Source: Paraburkholderia graminis C4D1M
GTDB lineage: Bacteria > Pseudomonadota > Gammaproteobacteria > Burkholderiales > Burkholderiaceae
Direction of reading: 5' to 3'
DNA: 42,783 nt
Assembly (NCBI RefSeq): GCF_000172415.1
Contig: NZ_ABLD01000036.1
Span: forward strand, 1-42,783
This document shows, piece by piece, positions 18,204 through 26,970 of this stretch. A program made the position numbers and the translations under genes. Below the pieces are notes generated by a model. The model was not told where the DNA came from. It searched no databases and was given only the letters and a program-made list of their open reading frames with translations. How positions within the stretch are numbered: the first letter of the stretch is position 1; each line of letters starts with the position of its first letter.

Positions 18204-19538
18204 TTAACTGCCCGCTTTCTCGAAACGCCGCAGCAGTTCGTCGCCGCGCGAGACCGCCGAGTCGAGCGCCTGTTGCGGCGTCTTCTTTTCACCCCACACC
18301 TGCTCGAGCTCTTCGTCGATGATCGTGCGGATCTGCGGCATATTGCCAAGGCGCAAGCCCTTCGTGTACGGCAGCGGCGGCTTGTTGAGCATCTGCTTGA
18401 TCGCCGTATCGCTGCCGGGGTTCTTCTCGTAGAAGCCCTGTTGCTGCGTCAACTGATACGCGGCGGTCGTGACCGGCAAATAGCCGGTGTCCTGATGCCA
18501 CTTCGCGGCGACTTCGGGCGAGCTCAGATACGACAGGAATTTCGCCACGCCTTTGTAGACGGCCGGGTCCTTGCCCGCCAGCACCCACAAGCTCGCTCCG
18601 CCGATAATCGCGTTCTGCGGCGCGCCCTTCACGTTCGCGTCGTAAGGCATCATGCCGGTGCCGAAGTTGAACTTCGCGTACTTCTTGATCGTGGCAAGCG
18701 AGCCCGACGAGTTCGTGATGATGCCGCAGTCGCCGCTATAGAACTTCGAGATCGGTTCGTCCTTGCGGCCAACGTACGTGAACGTGCCGTCTTTCTGCAT
18801 GCTCTGCAGGAACCGGATGTGCGCGACCTGCAGCGGCTTGTTGAATTCGAGTTGCGCATCGGCGCCGTCAAAACCGTTGTTCTTTGATGCGAACGGCGCG
18901 CCGTGCCACGCGCTGTAGTTCTCCAACTGAATCCAGCTTTGCCAGCCCGACGAATAGCCGCACGCCATGCCCGACGCTTTCAGCTTCTGCGCGTCGGCCT
19001 GGAGCTCGGCCCAGGTTTTCGGCGGCTGGTTCGGATCGAGACCGGCTTTCTTGAACGCGTCCTTGTTGTAATAGAGGACGGGCGTCGAGCTATTGAAGGG
19101 CATCGAAATCAGATGGCCCGTTTTCGCGTCGCTGTAATAGCTTGCGATGGTCGGCACAAACGCCTTTTCGTCGAGCGGCACGCCGGCTTGCTTGAACACG
19201 TCCGAGACGGGCACGACGGCTTTCTTAGCCTGCATCATCGTCGCGGTGCCGACTTCGTACACTTGCAGGATGGACGGCGCGTTGCCGCTGCGATAAGCGG
19301 CGATGCCGGCCGCGAGCGTCTGGTCGTAAGTGCCCTTGAACACCGGCACGATCTTGTAGTCCGACTGCGACGCGTTGAACGCGTTGGCGATGTCGTTCAG
19401 ACGTTCGCCCAACGCGGCTTCCATGGCGTGCCAGAACTGGATTTCAGTGGCGGCCTGGGCCGTCTGGCTCATGCCGACGGTGCCCACACTCAGTACAGCG
19501 GCGACGGAAAGCGAACGGAACAGCGGCTTGAAACTCAT
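18204..19538 (-). CDS. ugpB: Glycerol-3-phosphate-binding protein UgpB
   Basis: This 444-residue periplasmic solute-binding protein captures glycerol-3-phosphate and glycerophosphodiesters for UgpAEC. A cleavable signal peptide ends AQA-A near residue 29, and the mature protein starts TEIQFWHAMEAALGE, characteristic of UgpB. GGASLWVLAGKDP and the C-terminal pattern also fit family 1 binding proteins. AGGAGA lies eight bases before the ATG. It is the first gene of ugpBAEC and has a candidate Pho box about 50-67 bases upstream, consistent with induction by phosphate starvation. Confidence 0.95.
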   Translation of the reverse strand: MSFKPLFRSLSVAAVLSVGTVGMSQTAQAATEIQFWHAMEAALGERLNDIANAFNASQSDYKIVPVFKGTYDQTLAAGIAAYRSGNAPSILQVYEVGTATMMQAKKAVVPVSDVFKQAGVPLDEKAFVPTIASYYSDAKTGHLISMPFNSSTPVLYYNKDAFKKAGLDPNQPPKTWAELQADAQKLKASGMACGYSSGWQSWIQLENYSAWHGAPFASKNNGFDGADAQLEFNKPLQVAHIRFLQSMQKDGTFTYVGRKDEPISKFYSGDCGIITNSSGSLATIKKYAKFNFGTGMMPYDANVKGAPQNAIIGGASLWVLAGKDPAVYKGVAKFLSYLSSPEVAAKWHQDTGYLPVTTAAYQLTQQQGFYEKNPGSDTAIKQMLNKPPLPYTKGLRLGNMPQIRTIIDEELEQVWGEKKTPQQALDSAVSRGDELLRRFEKAGS

Positions 19539-19572
19539 CGATTTGTCTCCTCATCGGAAGGTGCGCGAATGC

Positions 19573-19586
19573 GAATCGCGCGATTC
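19573..19586. repeat. 14-bp perfect palindrome in the ugpB leader
   Basis: GAATCGCGCGATTC is fully self-complementary and lies between the candidate Pho box and the ugpB start, roughly where the -10 region or early transcript would be. It could be an operator for a second regulator, or chance in GC-rich DNA. Confidence 0.4.
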
Positions 19587-19587
19587 T

Positions 19588-19605
19588 ATTTGTGTTCGAT
19601 GACAG
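19588..19605 (-). promoter_or_regulatory. Candidate Pho box upstream of ugpB
   Basis: Minus strand CTGTCAT-CGAA-CACAAAT: the first heptamer matches the PhoB half-site perfectly, the spacer has the right length (4), but the second heptamer matches at only 3/7. ugp operons are classic PhoB targets, which raises the prior. Confidence 0.4.
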
Positions 19606-19679
19606 TCCGGCGTCGGCCGGCGGATGCCGCAATTTAACATCGGCTGTGAGGAAACTGGAATAGCTGGGTTCTCTAATGC

Positions 19680-19706
19680 AAAAAGCCCGCGCGAGGCGGG
19701 CTTTTC
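19680..19706. terminator. Rho-independent terminator downstream of ychF
   Basis: AAAAGCCCGC (19681-19690), loop GCGAG, GCGGGCTTTT (19696-19705) form a perfect 10-bp stem with A- and T-runs on both sides. It ends the minus-strand ychF transcript and separates it from ugpB. Confidence 0.9.
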
Positions 19707-19762
19707 AAAACGCCGGCGTGAGCCGCCAGGCGGTGCTGCGAATATTGCGGCTTTAAAGGCCT

Positions 19763-20857
19763 TTACACGTTGAACAGGAAGTTCATCACATCCCCGTCGT
19801 GCACCACATATTCCTTGCCTTCCGCGCGCATCTTGCCGGCTTCTTTCGCGCCTTGCTCGCCCTTATAGGTGATGTAGTCGTTAAACGAAATGGTCTGCGC
19901 GCGAATAAAGCCGCGCTCGAAGTCGGTGTGAATCGCGCCCGCGGCTTGCGGCGCGGTATCGCCGACATGAATGGTCCACGCGCGCACTTCCTTCACGCCT
20001 GCGGTGAAGTAGGTTTGCAGGCCGAGTAGCTTGAAGCCCGCGCGAATCACGCGGTTCAGGCCCGGCTCTTCCATGCCCATGTCGGCGAGGAACACTTCCA
20101 TGTCGGCTTCGTCGAGGTCGGCGATTTCCGCTTCGATTGCTGCGCACACCGCGACGACCGGCGCATTTTCCGACGCCGCGAACTTCGCGACCGCGTCCAG
20201 ATGCGGATTATTCTGGAAGCCGTCTTCCTTGACGTTCGCCACATACATGGTCGGTTTCGCGGTGATCAGGCAGAACGGCTTAAGCGTCGCCTTCTCTTCG
20301 TCCGACAGATCGAGCGCGCGCACGGGCTTGGCCTGATCCAGTTGAGCGCGCACCTTTTCCAGCACGGCGGCGTTCTTGATGGCTTCCTTGTCGTTGCCCG
20401 ACTTGGCTGCCTTCGAATAACGCGCGAGCGCTTTTTCAACCGTTGCCAGGTCGGCCAGCGCGAGTTCGGTGTTGATGACCTCGATGTCCGACAGCGGATC
20501 GATCTTGTTCGCGACGTGAATCACGTTCTCGTCTTCGAAGCAGCGCACGACGTGCGTGATCGCGTCCGTTTCGCGGATGTTGGCGAGGAACTGGTTGCCG
20601 AGACCTTCGCCCTTGCTTGCGCCCGCCACCAGACCGGCGATGTCGACGAATTCCACGACCGCCGGCAGGATGCGCTCGGGCTTGACGATTTCCGCGAGCG
20701 CTTTCAGGCGCGCGTCCGGCACTTCCACAATGCCGACGTTCGGCTCGATCGTGCAGAACGGATAGTTTTCGGCGGCGATGCCCGCCTTGGTCAGCGCATT
20801 GAACAGAGTGGACTTGCCGACGTTAGGCAAGCCGACGATGCCGCATTTGAGGCTCAT
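19763..20857 (-). CDS. ychF: Redox-regulated ATPase YchF (Obg-like)
   Basis: A 364-residue P-loop protein of the Obg family that prefers ATP to GTP. The P-loop is GLPNVGKST (residues 9-17), the G3-type motif lies in FVDIAGLVAGASKGEGLGN, and NKIDPLSD stands where the guanine-specificity motif would be. A coiled-coil segment follows, and the C-terminal TGS domain includes AWTIHVGDTAPQAAGAIHTD. YchF is linked to ribosome binding and to oxidative-stress responses. AAGGA precedes the ATG. Length and start are exactly those of the family. Confidence 0.96.
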   Translation of the reverse strand: MSLKCGIVGLPNVGKSTLFNALTKAGIAAENYPFCTIEPNVGIVEVPDARLKALAEIVKPERILPAVVEFVDIAGLVAGASKGEGLGNQFLANIRETDAITHVVRCFEDENVIHVANKIDPLSDIEVINTELALADLATVEKALARYSKAAKSGNDKEAIKNAAVLEKVRAQLDQAKPVRALDLSDEEKATLKPFCLITAKPTMYVANVKEDGFQNNPHLDAVAKFAASENAPVVAVCAAIEAEIADLDEADMEVFLADMGMEEPGLNRVIRAGFKLLGLQTYFTAGVKEVRAWTIHVGDTAPQAAGAIHTDFERGFIRAQTISFNDYITYKGEQGAKEAGKMRAEGKEYVVHDGDVMNFLFNV

Positions 20858-21024
20858 GGAAATCCTTCAGTGATTCAGTAAATTGCGTGATGCGCTCGAC
20901 GCCGTATTGCAGGATTCGTGAGCCTTCGGCTTAGGCCGGCAAGAAAAACGCAGCGGAGCGGGACACGACACCAGAGCGGGCGTTGGCTCGACGGTTCTGG
21001 GCGGTTTTGTCACGGAAAGCGTAA

Positions 21025-21048
21025 TTGTAACCCGTCTTGTAACCCGTC
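21025..21048. repeat. 12-bp perfect tandem duplication
   Basis: TTGTAACCCGTC occurs twice in direct succession (21025-21036, 21037-21048) in the divergent intergenic region between ychF and the hydroxylase gene. Confidence 0.85.
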
Positions 21049-21114
21049 CCACCGGCTCCTTGACGTGGCTTCAGGAAGCTGCGCGCCCGGTCCGTCCCCC
21101 ACAACCCCCACGGC

Positions 21115-21120
21115 TATAAT
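21115..21120 (+). promoter_or_regulatory. Consensus -10 box directly before a start codon
   Basis: TATAAT ends only 6 bases before the ATG at 21127, so the expected transcription start falls on or next to the A of that ATG. No -35 match is seen 16-18 bp upstream. If used, the mRNA would be leaderless. Confidence 0.5.
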
Positions 21121-21126
21121 GCGCGG

Positions 21127-22299
21127 ATGAACGCACACCATCAGACTTTCGATGCCGCGGTGATCGGCGGCGGGCTGGTCGGCAAGACCGCCGCGCTCGC
21201 GCTCACGCAAGGCGGACTGCGCGTCGCGCTGCTCGCGCAAGCCTGCGCGCCGCTGGCCGCCGGCGCTTCGTTCGACTCGCGGGTGTACGCGTTGTCGTCC
21301 AGTTCGCAGGCGCTGCTCGAGCGTTTGCGCGTGTGGCAGGCGCTGGATCTGTCGCGGCTTGGCCCCGTCTACGACATGCGGGTCTATGGCGACGCTCACG
21401 CGGAGCTGCATTTCTCCGCGTTTCAGGCGTCGGTGCCGCAACTGGCGTGGATCGTGGAGTCGTCGGTGATCGAGCGCGCGCTCGACGCGGCGTTGCGCTT
21501 TCAGCCGAATCTCACGTGGATCGACAGCCGCGCCCAGGCGCTCGATTTCACCGCCGAAAGCGCGAGCGTCGATCTCGCGAACGGCAACGTGCTGGTGGCG
21601 GATCTCGTCGTCGGCGCGGACGGCGCGCATTCGTGGGTGCGCGCGCAAATCGGCTCGAAGATGAACCGGCGCGACTATCGGCAGACGGGCGTCGTCGCCA
21701 ATTTCAAGGCGGAAAAGCCGCACGGCGAAACCGCGTTCCAATGGTTTAAAGACGGCGAAATCATCGCGCTGCTGCCTATGCCGGACGGCCACGTGTCGCT
21801 CGTCTGGTCGGCGCGCACCGAGCACGCCGAGCAACTGATCGCGCTCGATCCTGCGCAACTCGCGGCCGAAGTGGAGCGCGTGACGGGCGGGCAGCTCGGC
21901 GGACTCGATTGCGTGACGCCGGCGCAGGGTTTTCCGCTCGCGCTGCAGACCGTGGACCGCCTCGTCGCGCCGCGCGTGGCGCTTGTCGGCGACGCCGCGC
22001 ATCTGATCCATCCGCTCGCAGGCCAGGGCATGAACCTCGGTCTGCGCGACGTCGCGGCGCTGGCCGATACGGTCGCAGGCAAGGAGTCGTTCCGCGATCT
22101 CGGCGACATGGTGCTGCTGCGGCGCTACGAACGCGCGCGCCGCGAAGACATTCGCGCGCTGATGATCGCCACCGACGGCCTGCAAAAACTCTTCTCGGTG
22201 CCCGGACCGTTGGCGAAGATCGTGCGCAATAGCGGTATGGCTTTCGTCGGCGCGCAGCCGTTCATCAAGCGCTGGCTGGTGTCGGCCGCGCTTGGCTGA
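21127..22299 (+). CDS. UbiH/UbiF/COQ6-family FAD hydroxylase
   Basis: A 390-residue flavoprotein monooxygenase, probably a ring hydroxylase of ubiquinone synthesis. The FAD dinucleotide motif FDAAVIGGGLVGKTAALAL is at the N-terminus. Also present are FDSRVYALSSSSQALLERL, the VGADGAHSWVR motif and the second FAD motif VALVGDAAHLIHPLAGQGMN. UbiH, UbiF, UbiI and related proteins differ mainly in which ring position they hydroxylate, and I cannot separate them here. The start at 21127 leaves just eight residues before the FAD motif. There is no Shine-Dalgarno sequence; the upstream bases are TATAATGCGCGG. Confidence 0.9.
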   Translation: MNAHHQTFDAAVIGGGLVGKTAALALTQGGLRVALLAQACAPLAAGASFDSRVYALSSSSQALLERLRVWQALDLSRLGPVYDMRVYGDAHAELHFSAFQASVPQLAWIVESSVIERALDAALRFQPNLTWIDSRAQALDFTAESASVDLANGNVLVADLVVGADGAHSWVRAQIGSKMNRRDYRQTGVVANFKAEKPHGETAFQWFKDGEIIALLPMPDGHVSLVWSARTEHAEQLIALDPAQLAAEVERVTGGQLGGLDCVTPAQGFPLALQTVDRLVAPRVALVGDAAHLIHPLAGQGMNLGLRDVAALADTVAGKESFRDLGDMVLLRRYERARREDIRALMIATDGLQKLFSVPGPLAKIVRNSGMAFVGAQPFIKRWLVSAALG

Positions 22300-22474
22300 A
22301 GCGGCCGCCGAACTCCCTTCAAAATGCGCGCGAAAACGCTCGTTGAAATACCGCGCGGCATTTGCGGCCGATGACACGGGTATCATGAACGCACAGAGGC
22401 GGTTCGCGTCAAACCGGCAACCTCGCAAAACGCCAACGCGTGCCCAATGCGCACGATTGAACCAGGAATTCAGC

Positions 22475-23200
22475 ATGAAAAAAACCTTCCGCATGGCGGC
22501 TGCCGTGCTCGCGATCGCCGCTGTCACGATCGGCTGCTCCGCGCAGGCCGACCAGACCACCGACAAACTCAAGGCCACGCTGCAAACGCGTCTTGCCGAC
22601 GTGACGATCAAGAGCGTGACGAAGTCGCCGATCGCCGGCCTTTACGAAGTGAACCTCGGCAGCCAGATCGTCTATAGCGACGCCAACGGCGACTATGTGC
22701 TGCTTGGCGACATGGTCGATACGAAGACGCGCAAGAATCTGACGGACGCGCGTCTGTCGGAGACCAATCGCATCGACTTCGCGAGCCTGCCGTTTGCGAA
22801 CGCGGTCAAAGTGGTGAAGGGCAACGGCGCGCGCAAGATCGCCGTGTTCTCCGATCCGAACTGCCCGTACTGCAAGCAGCTCGAAACCACGCTGAAGTCG
22901 ATCGACAACGTGACCGTCTACACCTTCCTGTATCCGGTTTTGTCGCCGGATTCGACCGCCAAGTCGAAGTCGATCTGGTGTTCGGCGGACCGCGCGAAAG
23001 CATGGGAATCGTGGATGCAGAACCATCAGGCGCCCACCGCCGCCGGCACCTGCGACACCGCCGCGATCGACAAGAATCTCGCGCTCGGCCACGCGATGAA
23101 CGTGGAAGGCACGCCGACCGTGTTCCTCGCCGACGGCCGCCGCCTGCCCGGCGCCGTGCCGGCCGACCGGCTCGACAAGGAAATGGCCGCGGTGCACTGA
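22475..23200 (+). CDS. dsbC: Thiol:disulfide interchange protein DsbC
   Basis: This 241-residue periplasmic disulphide isomerase shuffles wrong disulphides and is kept reduced by DsbD. A signal peptide covers about residues 1-25, followed by the N-terminal dimerisation domain and a thioredoxin fold with active site CPYC (130-133, in DPNCPYCKQL) and cis-Pro in EGTPTVF. E. coli DsbC has CGYC. Two further cysteines (about 172 and 193) fit the structural disulphide. The signal region contains TIGCSAQA, so cleavage after AQA is likely, but a lipid-anchored form at Cys21 is conceivable. The start is ATG 22475 with AGGA upstream. Confidence 0.95.
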   Translation: MKKTFRMAAAVLAIAAVTIGCSAQADQTTDKLKATLQTRLADVTIKSVTKSPIAGLYEVNLGSQIVYSDANGDYVLLGDMVDTKTRKNLTDARLSETNRIDFASLPFANAVKVVKGNGARKIAVFSDPNCPYCKQLETTLKSIDNVTVYTFLYPVLSPDSTAKSKSIWCSADRAKAWESWMQNHQAPTAAGTCDTAAIDKNLALGHAMNVEGTPTVFLADGRRLPGAVPADRLDKEMAAVH

Positions 23201-23220
23201 GCACGCGGCTCACACCCGAC

Positions 23221-23247
23221 AAAGGAGGCGCGAGAGGCGCCTCCTTT
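23221..23247 (+). terminator. Terminator downstream of dsbC
   Basis: AAAGGAGGCGC (23221-23231), loop GAGAG, GCGCCTCCTTT (23237-23247) form a perfect 11-bp stem. The T-run after the GC core is only three bases, all in the stem, so termination may be partial. Confidence 0.65.
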
Positions 23248-23294
23248 CGCATCAAGCTCCCAAACAATCACACAGAAAAATCCACTCGCCGCCG

Positions 23295-25085
23295 ATGAAG
23301 CCGATCCGCTACACCATCGTTCCCAAGCAGCCCGCCGCCCATCTGTTCGAAGTCACCGTGACCGTCGCCGAACCCGATCCGGCCGGCCAGCGTTTCATGC
23401 TGCCCGTGTGGATTCCGGGCAGCTACATGGTGCGCGAGTTCGCGCGCAACATCGTCACGCTGCGCGCTTTCAACGACGCGGGCCGCAAGGTGCGCGTCGA
23501 GAAAACCGACAAGCACACGTGGCAGGCCGCGCCGGTGAAGGGCGCGCTGACGCTGCGCTACGAGGTCTATGCGTGGGATCTGTCGGTGCGCGCCGCGCAT
23601 CTGGACGACACGACGGGTTTTTTCAACGGCACGAGCGTGTTCCTGGCCCCGCTCGGTCACGAGGACGCGCAGTGCGTCGTCGACATTCAGAAGCCGCAGG
23701 GCGCGGCGTATCGCGGCTGGCGCGTCGCGACCGCGCTGCCGGAAGCGCGTGGCACCAAGCGCTACGGCTTCGGCGAATATCGCGCGCAGAACTACGATGA
23801 ACTGATCGACCATCCCGTGACGCTCGGCGAATTCGAGCTTGCGACATTCAACGCCCACGGCGTGCCGCACGACGTCGTGATCGCCGGGCGCGTGATCGCG
23901 CTCGACATGGCGCGGCTTTGCGCGGACCTGAAGCGCATCTGCGAAGCGCAGATCGCGCTGTTCGAGCCGAAGTCGAAAAAAGCGCCGGTGGATCGCTATG
24001 TGTTCATGACGCAAGCCGTCACCGACGGTTATGGCGGGCTCGAACATCGCGCGTCGACGGCGCTCATCTGCAATCGCGGCGATCTGCCGGTGCAGGGCCG
24101 CGATGCGCTCACCGAAGGCTATCGGACTTACCTCGGCCTGTGCAGCCACGAATATTTCCACACGTGGAACGTGAAGCGCATCAAGCCGGCGGTGTTCGCG
24201 CCCTATGACCTATCCGTCGAAAACTACACGTCGCTGCTGTGGCTGTTCGAAGGCTTCACCTCTTACTACGACGACCTGATTCTCGTGCGCAGCGGCCTGA
24301 TTTCCGCCGACGATTACTTCGGCATGCTCGGCAAGGTGATCGGCGGCGTGCAGCGCGGCAGCGGGCGCACGAAGCAGACCGTCGCCGAAAGCTCGTTCGA
24401 CGCGTGGGTCAAATACTATCGGCAGGACGAGAACGCGCCGAACGCGATCGTCAGCTATTACACAAAGGGCTCGCTCGTCGCGCTTTCCTTCGACCTGGCG
24501 ATTCGCGCGCAAACCGGTCATCGCAAGTCGCTCGATGATGTGATGCGTCTGCTGTGGCAGCGCTTTGGCCGCGACTTCTATCGCGGCAAGCCGGTTGGCG
24601 TGGAGGAGGGCGAAGTCGAGGCGCTCATCGCCGAGGCGACCGGTGTGCAACTCGGTGAGCTGTTCGCGCAAGCCGTGCACGGCACGCGCGATCTGCCGCT
24701 GGAGACGTTGCTCGAACCGTTCGGTGTGACGATCGCGCCGGAGCCTGACAAGAACGGCAAGCCGTCGCTCGGCGCGCGTGTGCGCGGCGGCGCCGATTGC
24801 ACGCTGGCCGCGGTCCACGAAGGCAGCGCAGCGCAGAAAGCCGGGCTCTCGGCCGGCGACGTGCTGATCGCGCTCGACGGCCTGCGCGTGACGGGCACGA
24901 ATCTGGACGCGCTGCTCGCGCGCTATCAGCCGGGCGCGAAGGTCGAAGTGCACGCGTTTCGCCGCGACGAGCTGCGCACCGCGCAACTCAAGCTGGACGG
25001 GCCGGAAGTGTCGCGCTACAAGCTCGCCGCCACCGACAAGCGGCCCGCTGCCCGCAAGGCGCGCGAACGCTGGCTCGCAAGCTGA
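23295..25085 (+). CDS. M61 family metallopeptidase with PDZ domain
   Basis: A 596-residue peptidase related to Sphingomonas glycyl aminopeptidase. The zinc motif is HEYFH at 285-289 (CSHEYFHTWNVKRIKP), with the third ligand Glu319 in LFEGFTSYY. The N-terminal half is a beta-rich domain containing the family's PVWIPGSYMVREFARNI. A PDZ domain lies near 500-575 (GSAAQKAGLSAGDVLIALDG). I see no signal peptide, so it is probably cytoplasmic. Only a weak ribosome-binding sequence precedes ATG 23295. Confidence 0.92.
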   Translation: MKPIRYTIVPKQPAAHLFEVTVTVAEPDPAGQRFMLPVWIPGSYMVREFARNIVTLRAFNDAGRKVRVEKTDKHTWQAAPVKGALTLRYEVYAWDLSVRAAHLDDTTGFFNGTSVFLAPLGHEDAQCVVDIQKPQGAAYRGWRVATALPEARGTKRYGFGEYRAQNYDELIDHPVTLGEFELATFNAHGVPHDVVIAGRVIALDMARLCADLKRICEAQIALFEPKSKKAPVDRYVFMTQAVTDGYGGLEHRASTALICNRGDLPVQGRDALTEGYRTYLGLCSHEYFHTWNVKRIKPAVFAPYDLSVENYTSLLWLFEGFTSYYDDLILVRSGLISADDYFGMLGKVIGGVQRGSGRTKQTVAESSFDAWVKYYRQDENAPNAIVSYYTKGSLVALSFDLAIRAQTGHRKSLDDVMRLLWQRFGRDFYRGKPVGVEEGEVEALIAEATGVQLGELFAQAVHGTRDLPLETLLEPFGVTIAPEPDKNGKPSLGARVRGGADCTLAAVHEGSAAQKAGLSAGDVLIALDGLRVTGTNLDALLARYQPGAKVEVHAFRRDELRTAQLKLDGPEVSRYKLAATDKRPAARKARERWLAS

Positions 25086-25119
25086 TTGTAATTGTCGCCC
25101 GGTTTAATTGACGTGCTCA

Positions 25120-25155
25120 GCGGCGGATTGTTCTACCAGTGCAACAATCCGTCGC
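25120..25155. repeat. 13-bp inverted repeat upstream of azoR
   Basis: GCGGCGGATTGTT (25120-25132) pairs with AACAATCCGTCGC (25143-25155), with one G-T pair and a 10-base loop. No T-run follows on either strand. It lies 84 bases before the azoR start and 35 after the M61 gene, so it could be an azoR operator or a 3' hairpin of the peptidase mRNA. Confidence 0.5.
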
Positions 25156-25238
25156 CGCGGGATGGCTTTTTCCGCAGTCGGTAAAAAAACACAATGACTC
25201 CACTCGCGCAAAACTGCGCGCCCACTACTGGAGTCACC

Positions 25239-25835
25239 ATGACCACGATCCTGCAAATCAACTCGGCAGCCCGCTCGCAAGGCGCGAATTCCACGTTGCT
25301 CGTCAACGAACTGACCGAAAAGCTGCAACAGTCGAATCCGGGCGCGCAAGTCGTCGTCCGCAACCTGCAAGCCGAACCGCTGCCGCACCTGGACGACGCT
25401 GTCCTCGGCGCGTTCTTCACGCCGGCCGACCAGCGGACCGCCGAGCAAGCCGCCATCGCCGCCCGCAGCGAAGCGCTGATCGCTGAACTGCAAGCCGCCG
25501 ACATCGTCGTGATCGGTGCGCCGATGTACAACTTCGGCATCTCGTCGCAACTGAAGACGTACTTCGACTTCATCGCGCGCGCCGGCATCACGTTCAGCTA
25601 TACCGCAAACGGTCCGCAAGGTCTGGTGACGGGCAAGAAGGTCTACGTCGTGTCGGCTCGCGGCGGCAAGTATGTCGGCACGCCGAACGACAGCCAGACC
25701 CCGTATCTGAAGAGCTTCCTCGGCTTCCTCGGCATGACCGACGTGAACTTCATCTACGCCGAAGGCCTGAACATGGGCCCGGACGCAGCGAGCGCCGCGC
25801 TGGCCGCCGCGCGCGAAGCGATCGCTGTTGCTTGA
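25239..25835 (+). CDS. azoR: FMN-dependent NADH-azoreductase
   Basis: A 198-residue flavodoxin-fold quinone and azo reductase that uses FMN and NADH for two-electron reduction of quinones and azo dyes. The FMN phosphate loop is INSAARSQGANSTLL at the N-terminus. The flavin-contacting segment is GAPMYNFGISSQLKTYFD, and SARGGKY is also typical. The start is ATG 25239 with GGAG upstream; the open frame continues earlier but has no family resemblance. The gene is monocistronic, ending before a strong terminator. Confidence 0.95.
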   Translation: MTTILQINSAARSQGANSTLLVNELTEKLQQSNPGAQVVVRNLQAEPLPHLDDAVLGAFFTPADQRTAEQAAIAARSEALIAELQAADIVVIGAPMYNFGISSQLKTYFDFIARAGITFSYTANGPQGLVTGKKVYVVSARGGKYVGTPNDSQTPYLKSFLGFLGMTDVNFIYAEGLNMGPDAASAALAAAREAIAVA

Positions 25836-25918
25836 GGTTGAGATGTCGGCTTCGGGCCGACTGTTCGGGGCTGGTGACGCCGCTTGACTGCGGCGCCTGG
25901 TTTCTCGATGCAATTGGG

Positions 25919-25956
25919 AACGCCACGGGGTGTGAGCCACGTGGCGTTTTTGTTTT
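25919..25956 (+). terminator. Rho-independent terminator downstream of azoR
   Basis: AACGCCACG (25919-25927) pairs with CGTGGCGTT (25940-25948), followed by TTTTGTTTT. A textbook terminator for the plus strand, 84 bases after the azoR stop. Confidence 0.9.
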
Positions 25957-25989
25957 GGGCGGCGTGGGAGCGCGGGAGCGACGGTGATG

Positions 25990-26010
25990 CCGAAGCCCGA
26001 AGCCCGAAGC
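25990..26010. repeat. 7-bp perfect tandem repeat, three copies
   Basis: CCGAAGC is repeated three times without mismatch just beyond the 3' end of ung, five bases from its stop codon. Confidence 0.8.
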
Positions 26011-26015
26011 CGCGC

Positions 26016-26870
26016 CTACGCCAGCATCTGCGCCTGATCGGGCAAACGCCAGTCGATCGGTGTGCGGCCGTGCTGCACGAGATACTCGTTGGCCTTCGCG
26101 AAATGCCCGCAGCCGAGAAAACCGCGATGCGCCGACAACGGCGAAGGATGCGGCGCCTCCAGCACGTAATGCGATTTGCCGCCGAACAGCGCGCGCTTCG
26201 CTTGCGCGTGCGCGCCCCACAGCATGAACACGAGATGCTCGTGGCGCATGGCCAGTTCGTGAATCAGCGTATCGGTGCATTTTTCCCAGCCGCGCTTCGC
26301 GTGGCTCGCCGCCGAATTACGCTCCACCGTCAGCACGGTGTTCAGCAGCAGCACGCCTTGCTTCGCCCAGGTGTCGAGGCAACCGTGGCGCGGCGGCTCG
26401 TGGCCGAGGCTCGTCGCGATTTCCTTGAAGATGTTGCGCAGCGACGGCGGCGTGCGCACATTCGGCGCCACTGAAAACGCGAGCCCATGCGCTTGCGGCG
26501 TGCCGCGATCTTCGCCGTGATACGGGTCCTGGCCGAGGATGACGACCTTCACATCATCGGGACTCGTGAGACGCAACGCGCGGAAGACGTCGGTGGGATA
26601 GACGGTTTTACCGGCGGCGCGCTCACCGTCGACGAAACGGCAAAGCGGCGCGTAGGCATCGCTTTCGATGAAGGGCTTCAGGTGCGCGCGCCAGGCAGCC
26701 GGCAATGCGGCGAACTGCGCTTCGAGCGTGAGCGTGCCGTGGGCGTGTTGCTGCGATGACGACGGCGATGGCGTTTCGGTTGCGCCGGATGTGTCGCTCG
26801 CGGGCGCGGCAGCGTCGCCGAATAGCGAGGCCTGCGATGGCGTCGAGCGGGTACGGGATGAGGAAGTCAT
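26016..26870 (-). CDS. ung: Uracil-DNA glycosylase
   Basis: Family 1 uracil-DNA glycosylase, 284 residues, removes uracil arising from cytosine deamination or misincorporation. The water-activating motif is ILGQDPYHGE and the DNA-intercalating motif is HPSPLSAHRGFLG; LLLNTVLTVE lies between them. The first 45 or so residues are Ser/Thr/Ala-rich and look disordered, longer than in E. coli. ATG 26870 is the first ATG of the frame, the only earlier start being a TTG. Confidence 0.95.
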   Translation of the reverse strand: MTSSSRTRSTPSQASLFGDAAAPASDTSGATETPSPSSSQQHAHGTLTLEAQFAALPAAWRAHLKPFIESDAYAPLCRFVDGERAAGKTVYPTDVFRALRLTSPDDVKVVILGQDPYHGEDRGTPQAHGLAFSVAPNVRTPPSLRNIFKEIATSLGHEPPRHGCLDTWAKQGVLLLNTVLTVERNSAASHAKRGWEKCTDTLIHELAMRHEHLVFMLWGAHAQAKRALFGGKSHYVLEAPHPSPLSAHRGFLGCGHFAKANEYLVQHGRTPIDWRLPDQAQMLA

Positions 26871-26970
26871 GGCGCAGAAGTGTCGCAGCAAATGCGGTGT
26901 GACTCAAGTTGAGGCGGATGCCAGCGTTGGCTACGTCAAGGCCCGCTTGGCCGGCGACGTATTCAACCCC

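Noticed and set aside
17253..18887. A 544-codon plus-strand open frame
   Set aside because: Antisense to ugpA and ugpB with a low-complexity Arg/Asp/Glu-rich translation.
21010..22611. A 533-codon minus-strand open frame
   Set aside because: Antisense to the UbiH-family gene and into dsbC; no motif and shadow-like composition.
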